A stretch of DNA of 9,740 nt. Source: Betaproteobacteria bacterium (GTDB taxonomy: Bacteria; Pseudomonadota; Gammaproteobacteria; Burkholderiales; SG8-39). Shown piece by piece: positions 5,357 through 9,740 of the stretch (the first letter of the stretch is position 1; the number at the start of each line of letters is the position of its first letter). The notes under the pieces were generated by a model, which saw nothing but the letters and a program-made list of their open reading frames with translations, was not told the origin of the DNA and did no database searches. Made by a program: the position numbers and the translations under genes. The DNA lies in NCBI GenBank assembly GCA_012274205.1, contig JAAOZY010000362.1:1-9740 (forward strand), in the 5' to 3' direction.

Positions 5357-7990
5357 CTAGCGCGGCTTTGCCGTCTTGGCCGCAGTCTTGGCCGCAGTCT
5401 TGGCCGGCGCTTTCCTTGCGGTCTTTGTGGCAGTCTTCGCGGCAGTCTTCAGCGCCGTCTTCGCCGCAGGCTTGGGCGCGGCGGTTTCGGCTGCAGCGGG
5501 CTCGGCTGCGGCTTTGCCCGGTTTGGCCACGCGCGGCGCGAACTCGAAACCGACCTTGCCATCGGCGCCGCGCACGAGGAAGGCCGAGAACGGACGGCCT
5601 TTCTTCGAAATGAAGCGGTGCAGCAGGTCGGTCTTGCCGGTGGCGAGCAGTTTTTGCATCTGCTCGCGCTCTATCGGCCGCTGCAGGATGATGCGGCCGG
5701 AGCGAAAGTCGCAGCTCTTGTCCGGACCCAGGCTTTTCTCGCATACGTAGGCCATGGGCTGTTCGAACACGCGCGACTTGCATTTCGGGCAAGGCCCGAG
5801 CGCTTCCAGGCCGGAGAAATCCGGCACCGCTTCGTTGCTGTCGTTCTGCCCGAAATCGAATTCCGCCTTGAATTCGGGCGACAGGCGCAGCGCCGCGGCG
5901 AAGGGCTTGCCCATGCGGCTGCGAAAACCCTGCAGCGGGCCGACGCTGCGCTGGGCGATCAGTTCCTCGATTTCCTCCGGCGCGAACTCGCGGCTCGATA
6001 CCACTTTCCAGATGGTGAAATCGCAGGACTGGCACTGGAATTTACGGTAATTCTCCTGCACCTTGCCGCCGCATTTCGGGCAGGGCGCTTTCAGCGTCAG
6101 GAACGCGGTATCCGGAATGTCGCCCTTCTTGATCGCCGCAACCAGCTCGCGCGTGGACTCGACGATATGGTCCATGAATTCGGCGCGATCGAGCTCGCCG
6201 CGCTCCATTTGCTTCAGCTTGAATTCCCAGTCACCGGTCAGTTCGGGCGAGGTGAGTTCGGTGATGCCGAAATGACCGAGCGCGAACATCAGCGAAAACG
6301 CCTTGGGCGTGGGCACGAGCTCGCGCCCGTTGCGATTCACGTAGTCCTCGAATATGAGTCCCTCGATCACGGCGGCACGGGTCGCGGGCGTGCCCAAGCC
6401 CTTCGCGCTCATCGCCGCGCGCAGTTCCTCGTCCTCGACCAGTTTGCCCGCGCCTTCCATCGCCGACAGCAGCGTCGCTTCCGAGAAGCGCGCCGGCGGC
6501 TTGGTCTGGTTGGCCTTGATTTCGACCTCGCTCGTTTTGACTTTCTCGCCCTCGCTGATCGCGACCATCAGCGCATCGTCTTTTTCGGTTTCGCGGCCGT
6601 AGATCGCGAGCCAGCCCGGCTTCACCATCACCCGGCCTTCGCTCCTGAACGGCTCGCCCTCGACGCGCGTAATGCGCGTCGTAACCAGAAACTCGGCCGC
6701 GGGGAAAAACACCGCAAGGAAACGCTTGACCACCATGTCGTAGAGCTTGGCCTCGGCATCGGAAAGATTGCCCGGCGCCTGCAGCGTCGGGATGATGGCG
6801 AAGTGGTCGGATATCTTGGTGTTGTCGAAAATGCGCTTGCTCGGCTTGACCCAGCCTTCCTTCAGCACCTGGCGCGCGAACGGCGCATACGCGGCGACGC
6901 CCTCGCTCTTGTCCTTGCCCTTGGCTTTGCCGGCGAGCATTTCCATGGTGGACTTGACTGTCGGCAGGTAATCCTCGGGCAGCGCGCGCGCGTCGGTACG
7001 CGGGTAGGTCAGCACCTTGTGCCTTTCGTACAGCGCCTGCGCCAATGACAGCGTGGTGCGCGCGGAAAAGCCGAAGCGCCCGTTGGCTTCGCGTTGCAGG
7101 CTGGTCAGGTCGAACAGCAGCGGCGAGACCTGCGTGGTGGGCTTGGCTTCCTCGGTGGCGATGCCGGGCTTGCCTTCGCACTTCTTGCGCAGCGCTTCGG
7201 CGCGCGCGGCGTCCCACAGGCGCTCGGGCTTGGCCTCCGCATCCTCTTCACGGTCCGCCTTGGCGAACTTCTCGTCGAACCAGCGCCCGCCATAGCTGCC
7301 GGCGGCGGCGGCAAAAGTCGCGTGCACTTCCCAGTAGTCGCGCGACACGAACTTGCGGATGCGGTCCTCGCGCTCGACCAGGATCGCCAGCGTGGGCGTC
7401 TGCACCCGGCCCACGGTGGTTTTGTAGAAGCCACCCTCTTTCGAATTGAACGCGGTCATGGCGCGCGTGCCGTTGATGCCGACCAGCCAGTCGGACTCGG
7501 AGCGGCACACCGCGGCATCGGCGAGCGGCAGCATCGACTTGTCCGTGCGCAGGCCTTCGAAGCCCTCGCGGATCGAACCCTGGGTCATCGATTGCAGCCA
7601 CAGGCGCTGGATCGGCTTCTTGTTGGCTGCGTGCTGCATGATGTAACGGAAAATCAGTTCGCCTTCGCGCCCCGCGTCGCAGGCGTTGATCACGCCGGTG
7701 ACGTCCTTGCGCTTGAGCAGCTTCAGCAGCAGCTTGAGCCGGTCCTCGGTGCGTTCGATCGGTTTCAGGTCGAAGTGCGGCGGAATCACCGGCAGGTTCG
7801 CGAACGACCACTTGCCGCGCTTGACCTCCACGCCTTCCGGAGCCACCAGCTCGAGCAGATGGCCGATCGCCGAGGACAGCACATACTCCTCGCTCTCGAA
7901 ATAATCGCCGTGGCGGGTGAAGCCGCCCACTGCGCGCGCAATGTCGTTCGCAACAGAAGGCTTTTCGGCAATGATGAGTTTCTTGGCCAT
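5357..7990 (-). CDS. topB: DNA topoisomerase III (type IA)
   Basis: An 877-residue type IA topoisomerase that decatenates and relaxes DNA through single-strand passage. The N-terminal TOPRIM domain has KLIIAEKPSVAND (Glu9) and NACDAGREGELIF (acidic triad Asp105, plus Glu109 and Glu111). Other core motifs are SESDWLVGINGTRAMTAF (164-181) and VGRVQTPTLAILV (193-205). The active-site tyrosine is Tyr329 in KVLTYPRTDARALPEDY. The C-terminus carries two Cys4 zinc-binding modules (637/640/653/656 and 734/737/750/760). Two copies of an (R/K)xG(K/R)PF module follow, then a Lys/Ala tail (830-877) with lysine every fourth residue. ATG 7990 is supported by TGAGG with an 8-nt spacer. Two further tandem copies of this start region lie upstream (8000-8188) and may couple to it translationally. 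Its stop is 18 bp from the convergent aminotransferase gene. Confidence 0.95.
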   Translation of the reverse strand: MAKKLIIAEKPSVANDIARAVGGFTRHGDYFESEEYVLSSAIGHLLELVAPEGVEVKRGKWSFANLPVIPPHFDLKPIERTEDRLKLLLKLLKRKDVTGVINACDAGREGELIFRYIMQHAANKKPIQRLWLQSMTQGSIREGFEGLRTDKSMLPLADAAVCRSESDWLVGINGTRAMTAFNSKEGGFYKTTVGRVQTPTLAILVEREDRIRKFVSRDYWEVHATFAAAAGSYGGRWFDEKFAKADREEDAEAKPERLWDAARAEALRKKCEGKPGIATEEAKPTTQVSPLLFDLTSLQREANGRFGFSARTTLSLAQALYERHKVLTYPRTDARALPEDYLPTVKSTMEMLAGKAKGKDKSEGVAAYAPFARQVLKEGWVKPSKRIFDNTKISDHFAIIPTLQAPGNLSDAEAKLYDMVVKRFLAVFFPAAEFLVTTRITRVEGEPFRSEGRVMVKPGWLAIYGRETEKDDALMVAISEGEKVKTSEVEIKANQTKPPARFSEATLLSAMEGAGKLVEDEELRAAMSAKGLGTPATRAAVIEGLIFEDYVNRNGRELVPTPKAFSLMFALGHFGITELTSPELTGDWEFKLKQMERGELDRAEFMDHIVESTRELVAAIKKGDIPDTAFLTLKAPCPKCGGKVQENYRKFQCQSCDFTIWKVVSSREFAPEEIEELIAQRSVGPLQGFRSRMGKPFAAALRLSPEFKAEFDFGQNDSNEAVPDFSGLEALGPCPKCKSRVFEQPMAYVCEKSLGPDKSCDFRSGRIILQRPIEREQMQKLLATGKTDLLHRFISKKGRPFSAFLVRGADGKVGFEFAPRVAKPGKAAAEPAAAETAAPKPAAKTALKTAAKTATKTARKAPAKTAAKTAAKTAKPR
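5366..5473. repeat. 12-bp tandem repeat encoding TopB's lysine tail
   Basis: On the plus strand a unit close to CTTGGCCGCAGT recurs. Lysine codons fall at 5375, 5387, 5399, 5411, 5423, 5435, 5447, 5459 and 5471, an exact 12-bp period, with one more at 5366 after a 9-bp unit. The first units are nearly identical; later ones have drifted. Read on the minus strand it encodes (K-T-A-A)-like tetrapeptides, as in histone H1-like tails. It is in frame, so unit gain or loss would change only tail length. Confidence 0.85.
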
Positions 7991-7999
7991 GAGATTGCC

Positions 8000-8089
8000 T
8001 CAGCGCGTGGGCGCGCGCTCGTAAATTCGGCCGCGGGCAATGTCGTTCGCAACAGAAGGCTTTTCGGCAATGATGAGTTTCTTGGCCAT
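8000..8089 (-). CDS. 29-codon upstream ORF copying the TopB N-terminus (inner copy)
   Basis: ATG at 8089 opens a 29-residue frame. It starts MAKKLIIAEKPSVANDIAR, identical to TopB residues 1-19, and continues GRIYERAPTR before TGA (8002-8000). The TGA is part of TGAGG, the Shine-Dalgarno for the topB ATG at 7990, leaving 9 nt between stop and start, the geometry of termination-reinitiation coupling. Its own start is preceded by the same TGAGG. It holds only the first beta strand and the AEKPS motif of a TOPRIM domain, so it has no enzymatic role by itself. It may be a leader peptide, a regulatory decoy, or an untranslated duplication remnant; expression is inferred only. Confidence 0.45.
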   Translation of the reverse strand: MAKKLIIAEKPSVANDIARGRIYERAPTR

Positions 8090-8098
8090 AAGATTGCC

Positions 8099-8188
8099 TC
8101 AGCGAGCGGGCGCGCACTCGTAGATTCGGCCGCGCGCAATATCGTTCGCGACTGATGGCTGCTCTGCGGTGATCAGTTTCTTGGTCAT
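8099..8188 (-). CDS. 29-codon upstream ORF copying the TopB N-terminus (outer copy)
   Basis: ATG at 8188 opens a 29-residue frame: MTKKLITAEQPSVANDIAR then GRIYECAPAR, stop TGA at 8101-8099. It differs from the inner copy at 16 bases, 11 of them in third codon positions, so 9 of 14 changed codons are synonymous. That pattern fits past or present selection on the peptide. The AEKPS lysine of TopB is Gln here. The stop again overlaps the Shine-Dalgarno of the next copy. Its own start lacks the TGAGG seen before the other two; the upstream sequence GACCCCACT gives no clear Shine-Dalgarno. The frame is open further upstream to an ATG at 8299, but that extension looks non-coding. Confidence 0.45.
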   Translation of the reverse strand: MTKKLITAEQPSVANDIARGRIYECAPAR

Positions 8189-8220
8189 AGTGGGGTCGTG
8201 CTTGCGCGCGCAGCCTTGGC

Positions 8221-8245
8221 AAAAAAATTGAACTGCACCGTGCAG
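8221..8245 (-). terminator. Candidate hairpin plus T7 between smg and topB leader
   Basis: On the minus strand, CTGCA-CGG-TGCAG (8245-8233) forms a 5-bp stem. It is followed by TTCAA and then seven T residues (8227-8221). This could end the dprA-smg transcript or act as an attenuator ahead of the topB leader array, whose first ATG is only 32 nt further on. The stem is short and the T-run is displaced by 5 nt, so efficiency is doubtful. Confidence 0.4.
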
Positions 8246-8256
8246 CAAGCGGCAGC

Positions 8257-8286
8257 ATGATAAGTGCAAACCAGAGGGAGAAGCAA
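8257..8286 (-). promoter_or_regulatory. Possible sigma-70 type promoter for topB leader
   Basis: On the minus strand, TTGCTT (8286-8281) and TATCAT (8262-8257) are separated by 18 bp. The -10 matches consensus at 5 of 6 positions and the -35 only weakly. Transcription would begin almost at the hairpin 8245-8233, which would make that hairpin a transcript 5' structure. Based on hexamer similarity alone. Confidence 0.22.
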
Positions 8287-8291
8287 GGAGA

Positions 8292-8308
8292 CACGGCAAG
8301 GTGCCGTG
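8292..8308. repeat. Perfect 7-bp inverted repeat downstream of smg
   Basis: CACGGCA (8292-8298) and TGCCGTG (8302-8308) flank a 3-nt loop, 43 bp past the smg stop on the minus strand. There the hairpin is followed by a C/T-rich stretch without a true T-run. It could be a weak terminator, an mRNA 3'-end structure, or a binding site. Confidence 0.4.
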
Positions 8309-8337
8309 ACAAAGTTCAGCGAAACAGCAACTTAATT

Positions 8338-8349
8338 GCCGAATTCGGC
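8338..8349. repeat. 12-bp perfect palindrome beside the smg stop codon
   Basis: GCCGAATTCGGC is a loop-less 12-bp palindrome, one base from the smg TGA. The core AATTCGGCC also occurs at 8024-8032 (topB leader repeat) and 8872-8880 (palindromic element copy 2). It could be a protein-binding site, but chance is possible. Confidence 0.35.
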
Positions 8350-8350
8350 C

Positions 8351-8809
8351 TCAATGCATGAGCAGTTGCGCGCGGTCGGAAAGCAGTTCTTCGAGCACGA
8401 GCGAATCGATCGAGTGCTGCTTGCTCCACAGCACCATGAGCACGATCACTTTCAGTTTCTCGATGCTGACGCTGTCTTCGGTGAGCGCCATCGCACGATC
8501 GATGATGATCTCGCGCACCAGGGGCGTAAGCACTTTGGCGCCCTCCAGGAAGGCGATGAAACCGCGTCCTTCGACGCCCAGTTTGGCTGCCTCGACCTCC
8601 GCGTAGCCGCGAAATGCGGTGCTTTGCGCAAGCGATTCCGGAAGCGCGTCGGTTTCGGTGGCGGAAAGCCCCTGCAGCCAGGCGAGCGCGTCGCTGATAT
8701 CGTCGTGCTCGAAGCCGGCGGCGCTGAGTTTGCGCGCCAGCGCATCTTGATCGGGATAGAGCTCGGTGTGGTAGTAGTTTTCGAACAGGTAGACGAGTAT
8801 GTCGAACAT
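8351..8809 (-). CDS. smg: Smg protein, DUF494 family
   Basis: A 152-residue protein of the Smg/DUF494 family, all-helical and cytosolic, of undefined biochemical function but conserved beside dprA in proteobacteria. The start MFDILVYLFENYYHTEL is the family's characteristic N-terminus. The central region has DDISDALAWLQGL, and the C-terminal part has KLKVIVLMVLWSKQ, then DSLVLEELL. ATG 8809 is chosen because the family begins there. The frame is open upstream to an ATG at 8863, but those 18 codons come from the palindromic element and read as unrelated sequence. Length is normal. It lies between dprA (upstream, separated by the element) and the topB leader array. Confidence 0.9.
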   Translation of the reverse strand: MFDILVYLFENYYHTELYPDQDALARKLSAAGFEHDDISDALAWLQGLSATETDALPESLAQSTAFRGYAEVEAAKLGVEGRGFIAFLEGAKVLTPLVREIIIDRAMALTEDSVSIEKLKVIVLMVLWSKQHSIDSLVLEELLSDRAQLLMH

Positions 8810-8824
8810 TCTTTTGGGCGGCCT

Positions 8825-8913
8825 CTTAAACCTTGTCACTATATGAGGGGGTGCTCCCCTCATACTCCCCTAATTCGGCCTCTTGCAAAATTCATTTTGC
8901 GGGAGGTTCTTAG
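8825..8913. repeat. Dispersed double-hairpin intergenic element, copy 2
   Basis: An 89-bp counterpart of 1019-1108. Hairpin 1 has a 9-bp stem (8842-8850 with 8856-8864) and a 5-nt loop; the loop differs from copy 1 while the stem is kept. The spacer CATACTCCCCTA is identical, and the GCAAAAT-TC-ATTTTGC hairpin is retained (8885-8900). The distances from the hairpins to both ends (18 and 13 nt) are the same in the two copies, with ends CTTAA and TTCTTAG as loose inverted repeats. It fills the dprA-smg gap, and its last bases include the dprA stop codon. Confidence 0.75.
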
Positions 8914-9740
8914 GAGATTCTCTGATATAGCCCGCCGGGCAGGCTCGCAACCTTTCCGTCGAGCTCGAGTTGCAACAGCATGGCCGATACCTCGTTGGCA
9001 GTCAAGCCGCTTCTCGCGCATAGCGTGTCTATGTCACACGCGTCGTAACCCAGTTGCGCAAGCAGGCCGCCTGCGGGCGCGGCTGCGTCCGGCGCGGCCG
9101 GCGCGGGCAAGCCGAGTTCCTGCAGCAGGTCCTGTGCGCTTTCCACCAGCTTCGCGCCTTGCTTGATCAGCGCGTGGCAGCCCTTGGAATGCGGTGAGTG
9201 GATCGATCCCGGTATCGCGAACACCTCACGGCCCTGCTCGGCGGCCAGGCGCGCGGTGATGAGTGATCCCGAAGCAAGCGCAGCTTCGACCACCAGGCAG
9301 CCGCGCGCAAGACCCGAGATCACGCGGTTGCGCCGCGGAAAATTGCCCGCATGCGGCGGCGTGCCCAGCGCGAACTCGCTCAGGATCAGCCCCTCGCGCG
9401 CGATGCGTTCGCCCAGCGCGCGGTTGCGCGGCGGATAGAGTAGGTCGGCCCCGGTACCGAGCACCGCAATGGTCGAGCCCGCCGCGTCCAGGCCGCCGCG
9501 GTGCGCCGCGGCATCGATGCCCAGCGCCAGACCGCTCACGATGGTGAGTCCGGCCGCGCTGAAAGCGTGTGCGAATTGCTGCGCATTGCTTGCTCCCTGC
9601 GGCGTGGCGCTGCGGCTGCCGACGATCGCGAGACCGGGGCGCGCGAGCAGCTCGCGCCGGCCGCGCAGATGTAGCGGCGCCGGCGGATCCGGCGTTTCGG
9701 GCAGCGGCCGCGGGTAGTCGGCGTCCGCCAGCGTGAGCAC
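8910..9740 (-). CDS. dprA: DNA-processing protein DprA/Smf (N-terminus beyond window)
   Basis: The last 276 residues of DprA, which binds incoming single-stranded DNA and loads RecA during natural transformation. The visible part starts inside the conserved region (LTLADADYPRPL, then PPAPLHLRG). It then covers the Rossmann-like core: LAIVGSRSATPQG, VSGLALGIDAAAH, LGTGADLLYPPRNR, and SEFALGTPPHAGNFPRRNR followed by VISGL. GSLITARLAAEQGREVFAIPG and SKGCHALIKQGAKLV are also canonical. After an Ala/Pro-rich linker, a C-terminal winged-helix (DprA_WH) domain follows: CDIDTLCARSGLTANEVSAM, then VASLPGGLYQRIS. The valine codon GTG at the window end is internal; the true start lies beyond 9740. The stop TAA (8912-8910) lies inside the palindromic element. 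Downstream on the same strand come smg and topB. Confidence 0.93.
   Translation of the reverse strand: MLTLADADYPRPLPETPDPPAPLHLRGRRELLARPGLAIVGSRSATPQGASNAQQFAHAFSAAGLTIVSGLALGIDAAAHRGGLDAAGSTIAVLGTGADLLYPPRNRALGERIAREGLILSEFALGTPPHAGNFPRRNRVISGLARGCLVVEAALASGSLITARLAAEQGREVFAIPGSIHSPHSKGCHALIKQGAKLVESAQDLLQELGLPAPAAPDAAAPAGGLLAQLGYDACDIDTLCARSGLTANEVSAMLLQLELDGKVASLPGGLYQRIS

Larger units (their letters stand above)
7932..8188 (-). repeat. 99-bp tandem repeat of the topB start region (about 2.6 copies)
   Basis: The topB start region recurs with an exact 99-bp period: start codons lie at 7990 (real topB), 8089 and 8188. Each unit contains a start codon, about 19 codons matching the TopB N-terminus, a 30-bp in-frame extension, a TGA, and a Shine-Dalgarno. 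The first two copies are almost identical across the coding part (one change in 57 bp; spacers differ at about six sites). The third (8099-8188) has diverged. The period is a multiple of three, so all three starts share one frame. This array and the hairpins at 8221-8349 are what fill the 360-bp gap between topB and smg. Confidence 0.9.

Noticed and set aside
5345..5360. CTAGC/GCTAG hairpin between the convergent aminotransferase and topB genes as a shared terminator
   Set aside because: Only a 5-bp stem with no T-run on either strand, and it overlaps the topB stop codon; not enough to call.
5618..8155. Long plus-strand frames opposite topB
   Set aside because: His/Arg/Leu-rich antisense shadows of topB with no recognisable motif.
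7932..8188. CRISPR-like array
   Set aside because: The period is 99 bp with contiguous copies and no unique spacers; the repeats are duplicated coding and leader sequence of topB.
8810..8863. Extended smg start at ATG 8863
   Set aside because: The extra codons derive partly from the palindromic element and do not belong to the DUF494 family, whose proteins begin at MFDILVYL.

Overview
The window is GC-rich, with long antisense open frames typical of high-GC DNA. The minus-strand order dprA - smg (DUF494) - topB, together with a stand-alone THUMP methyltransferase of the RlmL type, points to a betaproteobacterium. I cannot name the genus. Nearly all the DNA is chromosomal housekeeping sequence; I see no phage, insertion sequence, CRISPR array, tRNA or rRNA.

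Layout. Bases 1-385 hold two pieces of a threonine ammonia-lyase in opposite orientations: about 1-133 encodes part of the PLP domain on the minus strand, and about 134-385 encodes the C-terminal ACT domain on the plus strand. The strand switch falls at a small GCCGGC palindrome, so it is either a rearrangement or an assembly/amplification chimera. Next comes an isochorismatase-family hydrolase (441-995, +), then a four-helix membrane protein built from an internal duplication (1114-1686, -), then a TPR-methyltransferase fusion (1822-3033, -). Divergent from the latter are an RlmL-like 23S rRNA methyltransferase (3046-4218, +) and a DegT/DnrJ-type aminotransferase (4241-5338, +), likely co-transcribed. 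Convergent to these lies topB (5357-7990, -), preceded on its own strand by smg (8351-8809) and dprA (8910 to beyond the window end).

Two repeat systems stand out. (i) The 5' end of topB is tandemly repeated with an exact 99-bp period. Upstream of the real start are two further in-frame copies of the ribosome binding site/start codon/first ~19 codons. Each reads into a 29-codon mini-ORF whose TGA stop is merged with the Shine-Dalgarno of the next start, so the array is two TopB-mimicking leader peptides apparently coupled to topB. The most divergent copy differs from its neighbour mainly at third codon positions. A hairpin with a T7 run lies just upstream. (ii) A roughly 90-bp intergenic element with two hairpins and imperfect inverted termini occurs twice: after the isochorismatase gene (1019-1108) and between dprA and smg (8825-8913). 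The loops and flanks differ, but the spacings and stems are kept.

Functionally, dprA (binding of transformation ssDNA), smg and topB (type IA decatenation) form the usual DNA-processing neighbourhood. The two methyltransferase genes share a very short divergent start region, and the aminotransferase appears as a lone gene outside any visible polysaccharide cluster.
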